DNA of 64,000 nucleotides from Carallia brachiata (GCA_021464245.1 JADCRB010000010.1:2622735-2686734); one strand, 5' to 3'. Shown: positions 50,201 through 62,595, counted from the first letter of the stretch. The notes: generated from the letters alone by a model not told the origin. Translations and numbers: made by a program.

Positions 50201-53200
50201 AATGTTGAAAGTCAAGCTTCTAACGGTCAGCACAACTGAGAGACAGATTATGAACACGTGGTAAGATCCCCATTTTCCTTTTCATGCTTGTTAAGGAAAC
50301 ACAGGCAGGAATTTTGCAACTTGCAATGAGTATAGCAGAATTGCTGAATTGTTTGAGCAAAACTTAAGAATGCGACACATCAAAAGTATTATCCTTACCA
50401 ATCTCATTGCTTGCTTTTGCAGATGCTGGATATAGGACAGTGCATTGTTTGTCGCTGCCCTTCGGAAGTTCCAATGCTAAAACTCTACCTGTTGCTGAAG
50501 AGAGAAAATATTTTTTAAAAATAAAAAGATCATCCAACATTTCTTAGATTAAAAGAATGGCCCGCCATAGGAAAACAATGCCTTATTAAAAATAAATCTA
50601 TTGGACAATCATGAGCTCCTCTATGATGTAGGCACTAAATGTTGCAGAGCTAGATATGAAATGGATTCAGCAATAAATGAAGTCTACTGTCTCTTGGCTG
50701 CTAAAAAGAATTGTGGTTTATGGTCCAGTCTTTAGGATTTAGGACAGCCACATCAAATCATCATCGATCCCATGATAAAAATTTTTAAAAATTGCTGGAC
50801 AGCCACTTAGAATTTTGAAACAAAATGCAAGCAATGACCAATTCAAAAACAATGTCTGATAATAAGGGAAGGAAAAAAGAAAACGCAGGTAAATACTTGC
50901 ACAGTATATGAATTTGGCCATCTCTCAGTACCTTTTGATGGCACGAAAGCAATGTCGATTGACTGCTCTGATGATCTTATTACATCCTCAAAAACACTTG
51001 CAGTTCCAGCCCCAACAACTCCAACCTTTATGCTCGGGGTTCCGGCTGCCCTAGGAAAAAAGATAAAAATAAAGTTCAGTGGGTTCATAGTTTTTGACCA
51101 AAAACATATAACTTGGCTAAAATGCCACTCACTGGGAATTGAAAGAAGGTTGAAAAAAGACATAACGAGCCAAAGAATAACGATATTATTTGTGAAGAAT
51201 AAATATGAGAAAAAAATCACAATCTGCATGTAAGGGCCTATGTTCTGGACTACAGAATACTGTAGGCTCCGATAGGAAACCTACTCTAAGGCATATTGTG
51301 CATGATTTCACATTTGGCTAGCTCAGGAAAAAGGAGAGCGTAATGAAAGGGGATAGGGAAAAACCAATAGGGAGCAGGGAATAGATGGGTGAATTTGATC
51401 AGACTCAGGATGATCCCAATTTCAGTGCTATAGGGGATTTAGATGATACTAATTCCAGTAACTTGTTAACCAATAAACATCTAGACAGGAGGCTTCCACA
51501 TTCTCAAAAAATCATATACACACCCTCGGGTCAGCTGACTAGTCACAAAACCATAAAAAAAGTATTGAACTACAAGGAGAAGCATTTACAGAGCATAGAC
51601 ACGATTCATCTTACTTTTCATCAAAAAAATTTATTGGTGAAGCCAAAATTGTCAAACAGATGTTCACTCAGAAACTGAAACAAGCACCCAATCAAAATTG
51701 TCAAATCTTGACAAAGACTTGAGAGAAAGTCCATACACTTACTTCCATGCATTCAGAAAGACCGAGCCTGCTTCAGGTGAAGTTATGACAATCCAGTCAA
51801 ATGTGGTCGCTGCTGCCATGAACACAAAAGGTTGAGTCTTACCATCGTTGCCCTTAAGACTATGTGGGGCAGACATTATCTTAAGAAAATAGTGGTGCCA
51901 ACTGAAATTCTTGTGAAGTACAACAATTAACCCAAAAAATGGACCCAAAGATGGACCATCAAAGTTAGCTCAACTATGTAAAATGATATGTTTTAAATAA
52001 CCAGGTCATAAGACTTTAGCATGAAAGAAGCTGAGCCACACTTTTTTGAACAAAAATTGAAAGAAACATGTAGAATTTGGGGTCATATAATTAGCAGGGT
52101 AAGATCAGTCAGAACCACTATGTTTCGCTATTTCTTAACCAAAAAACAGAGGGGGCTCCATGTCACCACAGCACCAATACCGGAATTTCAGAAATTACCA
52201 CTTAATACATGAGCTAGTCTATCCAAATCGGGGCCTTGCACATGCTGAATTAGAGGAAGCTCCAAACAACCGATTCCCTGTTTGGCCTGTATTCAGTAAA
52301 ATATTCCACTTTGACTTTAGTTGTTGTAAAAGTGCCAGAAAAACATCTACTAAGTTAAGAGGTTATCATAAAAGCACCAGGTTCTCCTATAGTAGTTTCC
52401 CAACAATGGCAACTAGAGGTGAGATTATTCTTTTAGTTTTTATGACTAGTGGGGGCAGTGGCATATAAAGCAGGACCCTTATAGTGTAAGCAACAAAGAC
52501 TAAGAATGCAAACTCCATAAGCAATTGTAGCATCAATGCAAATGGCTAAATTAGTAAATAGGGATTCTAAATGCATTAAGTATGAAAACATAAACGCGAA
52601 CCAGCATAGCCTGGTTGGCAAGGAATCCCCGCCAGCTCTAACTGCCCACTAAAGTGGGCTGGGGGCATTTGACCCCTTGGGGGTGCAGTGCACCCCTGCG
52701 GTGTCAGTAGGTCCCGCTTTCCCCTCTCCACGCTAACACCTAACTGACTCACTACTAACCTTGTACTCAAAAAAGTACGAAAACATAAATGCAGTCCAGG
52801 ATGTCTTGAGAGTTTCATAGTGAATCTAATTTTCTTAAATAATTTGAATAAAAGAACGCAGTACCAATTGTCCAGTTTGATCTTGCAATAGATCAAATAA
52901 GAGGCAATTTCAAAGGCTCCCTACGAGAGAGTTCCTCTATAATTGTAAATTCATAATTTACGGGCATTACTGTCAGTATTCTCTGATCTCCACCATATAT
53001 AATAAAGAGATCAATATAAGGAGACATAAATATCGGCCGTAGGGTCAATACATATAAAAATTATTTATACACAAAAAGCGAACAAAACATGTGTGCATGT
53101 GTGCGACAAACTGTTCGAAACTGAAATCACAGGCATTATATATATATATATATATTTTTTGGGTCTTTATAGATGACAAGAGCATATCGAGCTAGAGACT

Positions 53201-53744
53201 GAAATTCGAACCTTAGTCTCTCAATTAGAAGTCATTGTCTCTAACCGACTCAACTATTGCCAAGCCTCAAAGAGGCATTACTATTGGCAATCACCACCTA
53301 CATGTTACAAAGCAATGAAAAAAACTACGCTAAAACAAATGAGAGAAAAAAACAAAAAAAGGAAGAGAAATCACAAAGAAGGCTAATGCCGCGAGGGGAG
53401 GGCAGTAAAAGCGAGATGTCAATCAAAGCCATAAATCAAAGGAATCCTAAGAGAATCATGGGAGACAGAAGAGTAAAAGAAAGAGGAAGGAGAAAGATGC
53501 GAACCAGAGCATTGATGAGCTTGCCGTTTTTGCCTCTTTCTCTGGTGACGACGACTTGCGGCGCCGAATCCAAATTAGAAGAAGAAGCCGGAGATGAAGA
53601 CCCTTGGATTTCGTAATTCGGAGTACAACTTCTTCGTCGCCTGTGAAGTTGCTGCTGCGGCGAAGAAAAAGAAGAAGTTGCCGAGGCTGCAGGCGACAGC
53701 AGGGGAGAGACGGAGCAGAGAGAGAGCGCTGTTAATTGAGCCAT
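47293..53744 (-). CDS. UROS: Uroporphyrinogen-III synthase, chloroplastic (9 exons)
   Basis: The enzyme (HemD/HEM4; EC 4.2.1.75) cyclises hydroxymethylbilane with inversion of ring D, giving uroporphyrinogen III for chlorophyll, haem and sirohaem. Minus-strand exons are 53505-53744, 52199-52286, 51743-51812, 50932-51050, 50399-50494, 49942-49997, 48403-48488, 48047-48181 and 47293-47347, all phase-consistent, for 314 residues. Residues 1 to about 55 are Ser-, Gln- and Arg-rich, as in a plastid transit peptide; [10 protein letters not shown] begins the HEM4 domain at about 64. Family motifs follow: [96 protein letters not shown] and [10 protein letters not shown]. The first ATG in frame is 53744. 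Intron 1 carries two SINEs, intron 6 a MITE. Exon 3 has a tandem CAGCAG acceptor. The exon 1 donor (GTTCGC) is weak but keeps phase. Confidence 0.95.
48921..49448. mobile_element. hAT-like MITE, AACCGG family, copy 3
   Basis: CTAATAAT flanks it exactly on both sides (48913-48920 and 49449-49456). Ends are CAATGTTATCAAACCTGG on the left and CAAGGTGGTCAGAATTGG read inward from the right, then ACCGGT-rich arms around an AT-rich centre. It lies in UROS intron 6 (48489-49941). Confidence 0.92.
52598..52778 (+). mobile_element. SINE-like insertion in UROS intron 1, with an empty site elsewhere in the window
   Basis: About 181 bases, much more GC-rich than the intron, begin GAACCAGCATAGCCTGGTTGG and end CTCAAAAAAGTAC. 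An A-box-like AGCCTGGTTGGCAAGG is near the start and GGTGTCAGTAGGTC may be a decayed B box. Direct repeats GAAAACATAAACGC (52584-52597) and GAAAACATAAATGC (52779-52792) flank it. The related segment at 58187-58200 has a single GAAAACATAAACGC and no insert. Confidence 0.85.
53141..53272 (-). mobile_element. tRNA-derived SINE in UROS intron 1
   Basis: Read on the minus strand, TAGTTGAGTCGGTTAGAGAC is a good A box and GGTTCGAATTTC a B box, with a tRNA-like ACTTCTAATTGAGAGACT between. The 3' end runs into A-rich and TA-repeat sequence. AGGCATTA (53131-53138) and AGGCATTA (53273-53280) flank it as target duplications. A truncated copy of its tail end remains in the displaced fragment near 58560-58604, so this SINE predates that duplication. 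Confidence 0.82.
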
Positions 53745-55137
53745 TGGCGACGTGTTGAGCAGAGGCAGGACGAGACGGCTCCCCCACTGGCTAACTGTTC
53801 CCAAATTAAGAACCGAGCCCCCAGCTCATCAAAGTATTACTTTATTGTTTTTGCGTCAGCGGTCGGAAATGCATCCATGACAGAGGGAATTTAACACGCA
53901 TATAGCTGATAATTTAGTGATAAATTTTTCTCGTAAACGTTGGTATCCATATTTTGTAAAAAAAAAAATATTAAAGTATGGCGCAAGAGTCCAATTTAAT
54001 ATTCGTCATAGTCTTTAAAAATAAAATTATACTTAATTCTATTTATATTTAAGTATTCGGCCAACTCTTTTAAAAATTATTAAAGAAAGTACTAAAAAAT
54101 GAGGATTATATTAGTCTCTACCTATAAATTTAATAATTGATATATTTATAATAATTTTTTTATTAAAAAAATATAAAAGTATAAATAAAATATAAATAAA
54201 TACGTAAATTTATTATAATATTTAATGATGAATTTGTTTTTTTCTTTTTTTTATTTAACTATCTAATTCATCCTATTACTGTGATAGGTGTGTTTTTTTC
54301 ACTCTCTGCTCAAAACAAAAGACGACATTGTACTCTTTTAAGATTTTTTTTTTTTTTGAAAAACAAAACAATGCGACGAAATAATTTAATTTAATCTTAG
54401 TCAAAAAAAAATCGAGTTTAATTAACAAATACTGTAATACCCGCAACTTTGACAGTTGGTACACCTGTCAAAGCTTCTCGAAGCCACGGGGTGACATGTG
54501 GTAGGGTCCATCTATACCCATCCCGCAGAAGGACGCACGGCCGATAAAATTACTAGTTTGGGACTTTAGATTGAGCTCTCTTGCGAGTTTAGTACGTGTT
54601 TATCATGGGCGTCCTTACAATACATTTCAACACAATTCAACGCAATTTCTGATATTATTATGGGTGCTATATTTATTTTTTTTATTTGCTAAAAAAAATA
54701 TAAAATTAATAAAAATTAATATATAAAAATATTAACAACTTTATCTTAAATAATAAATTTAACATTAACTTTAAAAAATAATAAATGTGGTACAAACTTC
54801 ACTTAATGTAATAAATCTTGCACACAATAATTTTATATAAATAGAATCTGTCAATTTCGATAACAGATTTATTAAAATATATCTATTTTGAATACATGAT
54901 AATCATATAAATTAGTGTCATATTATCAAAACAGATAAATTCTATTTAAAAAATTTTACAGCGTATTAAATTGTTATTTTAAATAAAATTGATACTAATT
55001 TTATTACTTTTTAAAATTACTGTTAAATTTATCACTTTAAATAAATTTAGTGTCATTTTTTATATTAATTAATTTTATTTAAAACTTTTTAACTGTTTAT
55101 CTTTTATACCCGTCAAACTTTATTTTAGTGTCCCCCT
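53745..55137. other. UROS upstream region
   Basis: Contains the UROS 5' leader and promoter and then AT-rich DNA. Short frames have no known motif. No gene is supported. Confidence 0.5.
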
Positions 55138-55145
55138 AATTCAAC

Positions 55146-55782
55146 CATGGATTTGAAAACCGGACCGGACCGGCCGGTTCAACCGGAAAAACCGGGAACC
55201 GGTCCTAGGTCCGGTCCGGTTCAAGTCTAAAAATGGAATTCGGACCAAACCGAAAAAAACCGGTCAAGAACCGGGAAAACCGGGAAAACCGGGACCGGTT
55301 GAACCGGGTGAACCGGTTCAATTTAAATTAAAAAATTTTAAATTATAATTTAACCCAAAACTTTATCTAAATTATAATTAAAACTCTAATTTTAACTAAA
55401 AATTCTAATTTAGTCTTCCATTGATTAAAATTTTCAATTTAATCTTTAAATTTTAAAAATTAATATTTAATCACTATTTATAAATATTATTTTTTAAATT
55501 AATTTTTATAAATTATATTTTGTTAAATATACTAATTGTAATATCTTTAATGTATGTAAATATTAGTATAATTCTTAAAATACACTTTATTTTAAATATT
55601 TATTCATTCTTATATAATATAACATTTATATAATTATATAAGTTGTATAAAAATTTAATTTTTATATTTTAATATTAAATACCGGTTTTACCGGTTTAAC
55701 CGCGGTTTTACCGGTCGAACCGGTTGAACCTCGAACCTCTCAGTTTTTCGGTTCAATGACCGGTTCGGTTCTGAGAACCTTG
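55146..55782. mobile_element. hAT-like MITE, AACCGG family, copy 4
   Basis: AATTCAAC flanks it exactly on both sides (55138-55145 and 55783-55790). Ends are CATGGATTTGAAAACCGG on the left and CAAGGTTCTCAGAACCG read inward from the right. The left arm carries a dense array of ACCGG/AACCGG words, the right arm a shorter one, around an AT-rich centre. Confidence 0.92.
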
Positions 55783-55790
55783 AATTCAAC

Positions 55791-56869
55791 AGACTAATAT
55801 GGTTTGCCGGTCAGTTATAATGATCTTTAGTCATAAAAATTGATTATGATTTTATCAGAAAAGCTGATTATGCCTTTGCTATGTCGTTGAATAAGGAGTG
55901 GTAACAGCACCAACAAGTCGAGCACATGGATGATGAGAGGGCAGATAGGTGAGAGCAGGGACCACACAGCAGCCACCAATCAATTTAAGAGCACGTATAA
56001 TCAAGTGTATCAAATATCGTGTTAATGTGCTTCTCAAAAAAAAAAAAAAAAAAAAATTTGTTAATGTGTTTGGTTGGAGGGAAGGAAGAAAGGAAAAGGG
56101 ATGAGAAAATGTTAGTGGTTTCCTGATTCTTTTGCTCGAATTCATCAAATTCAGGTCGGTTAGACCAATTGGATTGAAAACTCGATGATCTAGAGATTGG
56201 ATTGGGTCAAAACACTCATTGAGACATTGACGATAAAAATCTGGTCAAATTTCAACTCCAATTCCACTATCCAGAATTCGAATTGTAGCTTTTTATTTAG
56301 AATTCACATGCTTTAGCCGTTCAACCTAAACTATTACAATATTGGCGCTTCTGACCATGACTTAAACCTTTTAATTGTTTTTTTTTTTTTCATTATAAGG
56401 AAACAAATGTCGTTACTTGTTTGATACACTAAAATATAAATATAATTGTATTTCCATGCCAATTCATGACAAACATTTAAAGATACACTGACACTAACAC
56501 GGGACAAAGACACAACAAGACATTAATACGAGGACGCACAAATTTTTAGAAAATTAGAAAACATGTATAATGTGGATATGACTATAAAACACACACACAC
56601 ATAAATATAATTTTAAAATTTTAAATAAATTTTTTATTTTTAACATATAATTTATACAATTACTATGATATTTTATGATGTGATTAATATTTTTAATAAT
56701 TTTAAAATAATGTTATATATAATAAAATATTTAACAAATTTAAATTAAAATAGTTAGTTGGTTCAAAAAATTAAAGTAGTTAACATTATTTATAAAATAG
56801 CAAACATTTATTAATTATGACTTATTTTACTATCAAACAATTAATTAGCATGTTTTTTTGAAAAAATTA
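55791..56869. other. Intergenic DNA, no gene seen
   Basis: Mixed repeat remnants with no coding potential, including a short (AC)n run near 56589-56600. Confidence 0.5.
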
Positions 56870-57610
56870 TCATGTGCAAGGCACTTAATAAATTTGAAAT
56901 TAATTTTATATGTGTCTAATATATACATGACTTACTAATTAAAAATATCAAGCGCATGTATAAAAAGTATTTAACATGAGTATTAGATGTGTTTGATACG
57001 TGAATTAAAAGTATTTAACATGCATATCCAAATTTTTTATTTTTATTTGTTTTGTTGAACATGATTTAGAGTGTTCGGCATATGTTCGTTGAGTGTTGGG
57101 CAAGTATCGTATTAGACACATGTGTTTAATACGAACATACATTATTTTAGAAGTGTCTGCGTATTACAACAAACATTTCAAATTCACAACAAATTATTAT
57201 TATTATTGTTATTATCATTATTAAGCACAAAAATTTAAGATTTTAAATTATCTTGTTAAGAAAAAAAAAATTTATCTTGTTTTTCTTTTGAAAACTTTGT
57301 TTCATATTTTTATTATTATTTGGAATATAAATAGGTTATGATTTCAAAAATAAGATTATGCAAACGAACGTAAATGTAATATTTGTATTATATCTAAATT
57401 AAGTTGCACTAGATTATAATTTTTATATTTATCTACTTTTTCATCTATGGCAATTCATATATTAAGAAATGTATTAATTATAAATATATTTAATAATAAG
57501 ATTTTAAATTCGGTTTAACTAATGATTCGCTAATTAAATCACTAACTCAGTGACCTAATTGCTTAAGCTGGAAATAGTCAGACCAAATATGATAAAAATG
57601 TTTTGCGTAA
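56870..57610. repeat. Direct repeat A (left copy) bordering the UROS-derived fragment
   Basis: This AT-rich stretch matches 58606-59338 along its length, for example TTAATAAATTTGAAATTAAT, GTGTCTAATATATACATGAC and AAGTTGCACTAGATTATAAT. The copies are in the same orientation and have diverged by many substitutions and small indels. Nothing in it encodes protein. Confidence 0.85.
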
Positions 57611-57622
57611 ATCAATACGCGT

Positions 57623-58604
57623 GCTAGTCTATCGGTGCCTTGCAGATGCTGAATTAGAGGAAGCTCCAAGCAACTGGTTCACTGCTTAGCCTGTATCCAG
57701 TAAAATGTTCCACTTCAACTTTAGTTGTTCTAAAGCACCAGAAAAAACATCTACTAACTTAAAGATTATCATTAAAGCACCAGGTACTCATATAGTGGTT
57801 GCCCAACAATGGCAACTAGAGGTTTGATTATTCTCTTTGAAAAAGTTTTGTACACAAAAGTTGGTACACAAAGAGTATATATAATGTAATAAACTTAATT
57901 ATTTTTATAATAATATTGATAAAATATAATATAAAAATTATTATATTATTTTTATTGTAAAAAAAAATTAATTACAAAAATAATCAAAATCGTTGCATTA
58001 TATATAGATTTCTTCTGTGTATCAATCCCCTTTTCTTTTAGCTTTTGTTTCTAGTGGGGGCACTGCCATGTAGACAGGGACTTATAGTGTAAGTAACAAA
58101 TACTAAGGATGTGAACTCCAAAAGCAATTGTAGCATCAACGTGAAGGGCTAAATCAGTAAATAGGAATTCTAAATTCATTAAAGATGAAAACATAAACGC
58201 AGCACAGGATGTCTTGAGAATTGCTTAGTGAATCTAATTTTCTTCAATAATTTGAATAATATAATGCAATACCAATTGTCCAATTTGATCTTGCAATAGA
58301 TCAAATAAGATTTCAAAGGTTCCCTAAGAGAGAGTTCCTCTGTAATTGTAAATTCATATTTTACGGGCATTACTTTCAGCATTCTCTTATCTCCACCACA
58401 TATAATAAAGAGATCAATCTAAGGAGACAAATATTGGCCGTCGGGTCAATACATAAAAAAATTATTTATACACAAAAAGTGAACACAGAAGCATGTGTGC
58501 GACAAATTGTTCGAAACTGAAATCACAGGCATTACCTTTTTTTTTTTTTTTTTTTTTGTCTTTCTAGATGACAAGAGCATTATATAAGGAGGGAATGAAG
58601 TTTG
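57623..58604 (-). pseudogene. UROS fragment: exon 2 plus part of intron 1, displaced and broken
   Basis: The segment copies 52211-53170 of the UROS gene in the same orientation. The exon 2 counterpart (57623-57690, minus strand) still reads [12 protein letters not shown] but has TGA where the gene has a glycine codon and lacks a few codons beyond QG. Its intron sequence continues almost to the SINE at the far end. No other UROS exon is present, so it cannot encode enzyme. It lacks the 52598-52778 SINE and carries its own insertion at about 57842-58040. Confidence 0.9.
57842..58040. mobile_element. Small inverted-repeat MITE inside the UROS fragment
   Basis: TTGGTACACAAAGAGTATAT on the left is mirrored by TTGATACACAGAAGAAATCT read inward from the right; both continue into TATATATAATG-type sequence. 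The interior is AT-rich. The parental UROS intron (about 52425-52445) lacks this stretch, so it entered after the duplication. The target duplication is unclear. Confidence 0.7.
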
Positions 58605-58605
58605 A

Positions 58606-59338
58606 ACAAGCATGTGTAGGATTTTTAATAAATTTGGAATTAATTTTATATGTGTCTAATATATACATGACATACTAATAAAAAATATCAAATATATATA
58701 TTAAAAATATCAAATATATGTATTAAATATATCTGACACGTGAATTAAACGTGTCTAACAAGCATGTGTAACTTATTTTATTTTTATTTTTTTATTTAAT
58801 ATGTTTCGGAATGTCTAACACGTAATCATGGAGTGTTGAATGAGTGTCGTGTTTGACACATGTGTCTGATACGAACATGCGTCAATTTAAAAGTGTTTAT
58901 GCATAACAGCAAATATTTCAAATTCGTAACAAATTATTATTATTATTATTATTAAGCTCAAAAATTTAAGATTTTAAATTATCTTGATAGGGAAAAAATA
59001 ATTTTTTATCTTGTTTTTTCTTTTGAAAACTTCATTTCATATTTTTGTTATTATTTAGATTATAAATATGTTATAATCTTGAAAATCAAGATATGCAAAC
59101 GAATGTGAATGTAATATTTGTATTATATTTAAATTAAGTTGCACTAGAATATAATTTTTATATTTATCTACTTTTATATCTATGATAATTCAAATATCAA
59201 GAAATTTATCAATTGTAAATATATTTAATAATAATATATTGAATTCGATTCGATCAATAACTTACTAGTTGAATCAGTAATATAGTAACTTAACCGGGGA
59301 ATACTCAGACCGAATGCGATAACTCTGCTTTTGCGTAA
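58606..59338. repeat. Direct repeat A' (right copy)
   Basis: Second copy of the 56870-57610 repeat, starting right where the UROS-derived fragment breaks off inside its SINE. It ends in a TTTTGCGTAAA word shared with the left copy. Confidence 0.85.
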
Positions 59339-60390
59339 AAGATGAAAAAGGTAAAAATGAGAGAAAGAAGAAGAGGATTCATTATCAATTCCACAAGAAC
59401 TAACTTTTTCCATTTTCTTTCACACAATATGTTCACTTTTATCTCATGCCGCGTATTCAAACTTATTTTTAAAAAATAAATTCTCATGCTCATCTTCTTA
59501 TTTTTGTACGTTATTGTTTGGCACCATATTGGATTTACTTGATTACTAGAGGCAGTTGCAATAAGAACAATTCTATGATAATGCGAAAATAATGAAAGTT
59601 TTATTATCTTATTAGAGTTTTTTTTTTTGCTAGAATATTATGGTTTAAACTTTTACCATGCACATCTATGATGTTTTCTCTTTTGAGTTATGGATGAGTT
59701 TGTTAAAAACAAAAGATTAGATATTGACTTAATTAGGCTTGCACTTTCATCATTTTATGAATCAAACAGCTTGTTTAGTTACCTGGAAACTCAAAGATAG
59801 TTAAAAAAAAAATTTTGATAGGGCCATTTTACTGTGCCAAAATTTGTAAAATATATTATTAATGTTCTTTTATTTTTTATGAACTGATACAACAGTCGTT
59901 GGGGTACTTAATTTCCAAAACAGTATAAAGTATTTAAAACAAGGGATGTGGCAAGTCTGCCAGATACATCAAACATCACATAATGATTGGCTGGGGTTGG
60001 ATTTGATTGACAAAGGCAATAATGCGACCCAAAAAATGTGGAAAACATTTGAGAGGTGGGTAGACCCAGAGGCGCCCTGGCCGCCGAAAATTTTTGTCAC
60101 TTCCCTTTATTTTTTCAATTTTTTTTTAATTTATACTTAATATGGCATAAATTATGTTTAACAACAACAACAATACGTTTAATAGAGGTATCAGAGATTC
60201 AAAATTTTAATTTCTATAATATTCTTTCTTTTTAAATAGTTAATTTAAATTTAAGAAATTTCAAAAAGAAAAATTAATAACAATAAATATATTTAAAATA
60301 ATAATTAAATTAGTTTAGAATTTCATTAAAAAAATAAAAAATCCCATTTTTTTTAACAATTTCTAAGGATGAGCTGGTGGCTATAACTAT
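59339..60390. other. Intergenic DNA, no gene seen
   Basis: A plus-strand frame at 59946-60140 (64 codons) has no recognisable motif. No other feature is supported. Confidence 0.5.
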
Positions 60391-61170
60391 CACTGTTGAA
60401 AGAAACAGGTCAAACTGGCCGGTTCAATAAGAAAAATTGGGAACCGGCCTTTGAACCGGTCCGGTTAACCTTAAAAACTGTTGGATTGAAGAACCGACCA
60501 AGAATTGGGTGAACCGACTGGTTGAACCGAGAACCAATTCTAATTTTTTCGACCGAAAATGGTTTGGTTCAAAGAGGAAAAAAGCACTAAAAAATGAAAA
60601 AAAAAAATTCCAACGCACCTTAGTCAAAATTAATAAATATTTTATCTTATTAAATATTTACATGTCTACTTTCTTTCAAAGTCATTAATATATTTCAATT
60701 TTTTAAAAATAATTAATACATTGCCATTTTCAAAAGTAATTAGCATATTTTTATTTTACTAAAAATATTCACTATTTTGCAAATATATAAATGATGTATT
60801 TTTTAGAAATAAATTAAATGAATTATAGATGTTTAATGGTCATTTTTTAAAATATATGTTAAAATATATTATAAAAATACAAATTTATAAATTGTAAAGT
60901 AAGATTAATAAGTTTGCATTTTAGAATAAATTATAAATCATATATATTAAAATTACAAATACAAGTATTATATATATATATATATATATATAATATTGCA
61001 TTTTAAATATTAATATATTAGAAAATATATATAATTATTTAAATTTTATATATTTAATATTAAATACTGATTTTATGGGTTCGACTACGGGTAGTTTTGA
61101 ACCGGTTGAATATTAAATCTCTGAATTTTTCGATTTAATAATTGGTTTAATTTTTAAATCTTTAATAGCC
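60391..61170. mobile_element. hAT-like MITE, AACCGG family, decayed copy 5
   Basis: CACTGTTGAAAGAAACAGG opens a region rich in AACCGG-derived words (GGCCGGTTCAATAAG, GAACCGGTCCGGTTAACC), and GGTAGTTTTGAACCGGTTG marks the far arm near 61088. The centre is AT-rich with a (TA)n run near 60970-60990. The right terminus and target duplication are too eroded to place exactly. Confidence 0.6.
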
Positions 61171-61995
61171 TTTTAAAAAAAAAAAAAAAAAAAGAAGAAC
61201 ATTAATATTACGATTACAAAGGTAGGGGCCCGCCCCGCGGATTGACTCGTCCTTATGATTGTGTACATGGCCAGACGGTTGGTACGACGATCCTCTAATC
61301 ACCAAAAGAATATTTGCATGACGCTACCTACTACTTTTTCATTCAATTGAAATTAGTATTAAGTGAAGAGTAGTACGCCAAGTTTATTAGAGTAAAATAC
61401 TAAAATCAGAAACCGTCTTTAGTAGTTGCAAGTTTATTTGATAAGTTTGACCGTTTAAATTATGTTCATTGGGACTATAATTGTCATTCACTCATTTTAT
61501 TCTGTAAACTTGTTTAACAGATAAAAAATGACTCATGTGAACATTGGCATTGTCGAGTATCAAAACAAAAAAGTAAATTTTTTGGAAAGAAATAAAAGGT
61601 ATGTATTTCAAAACATGACAAGAAAAAATATGTGAGCAATATGTTTATATTCAATGTGCTGAGTGTGAGAGAATTATGAACTGTGAAACATGGTTAGGTC
61701 TTTTGTGTGATTTTCAGAAGTTAGTATTACAAGTAAGTTTGGTTCGGTTTTTGGATGTTTATAAAGTCCAATCGTAATCAACATTAAATACAATTGACGT
61801 AAATTACAAATTATATACGAACCGTTTGTAACACTTTTTAGCAACTTCAGTTTAGTTTTAATCAGATTGAGCAGATTGAATGGTCTTGTTTTCATTTCTA
61901 TGCACAGGCGTATCTTGACAATGCTAAGGACCGGAATTCCGCATAGCGCTTATGTATTTGGCTGATGAGCATCATGCACCAGTCCTCCTTGCAGA
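61171..61995. other. Intergenic DNA, no gene seen
   Basis: Begins with a long A run near 61175. No supported gene on either strand. Confidence 0.5.
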
Positions 61996-62595
61996 TAGGG
62001 GTGTCAACGAACTAATTAATTCACTAAAAATTCGATTACTTGACTTGATAAAAATTTGTTCAAAATTTGATATCAAAACTTATTTAATAAATGAACCAAG
62101 CTTGAGTGAGAATAAGTTAAACCAGATAAAATTTATAAACAACTCGTTTAGAAATTATTTAAGACTCATATAAAATTTCTTAAGAAGTTTTTTTACTATG
62201 CCATTAGAACATATATGGGAGGCTTATTTAAATCATCAAATAACTTTGTTATAAGAGTAATGATAAACTTGTGCACATTTAACCATTTGTAAATCAAGTA
62301 AATATTGATACCTTATATATTAAGATGTTTTGTTATATTTATAATTATATCTTAAAAATATTTTTTTATTTTTTAATTAGTTAATTTTATTAACATAAAT
62401 TTTTTTTTATAATTTAACCCTATTTATAAAAAAATTTATACTTTTAATAATTTTTGTAAATACTATAAATTAAATGATACATTCATTAAAAACTCGAAAT
62501 TCAGCTAGATAAAAGACAAATTCTGACTTAAGTCAGTTCATAAACTAAACACACCAAATTAAAATTCGACTCGATTCAGCTCGTTTATACCCCTA
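61996..62595. mobile_element. MITE with TAGGGGTGTCAACGA ends
   Basis: The left end TAGGGGTGTCAACGAACT is mirrored by TAGGGGTATAAACGAGCT read inward from the right. The arms carry words like ATTCGATTACTTGACTTGAT and, at the other end, ACTCGATTCAGCTCG, a common plant MITE style. Flanking octamers CTTGCAGA and CTAGTAAA agree only partly, so the superfamily (hAT suspected) is uncertain. A 73-codon frame starting in its flank is not a gene. Confidence 0.7.

Noticed and set aside
53257..53616. 119-codon plus-strand frame
   Set aside because: It overlaps UROS exon 1 in antisense and a SINE; composition is Lys/Arg-rich and unrelated to any family.
61952..62173. 73-codon plus-strand frame
   Set aside because: It runs into the arm of the MITE at 61996-62595, so it is non-coding transposon sequence.
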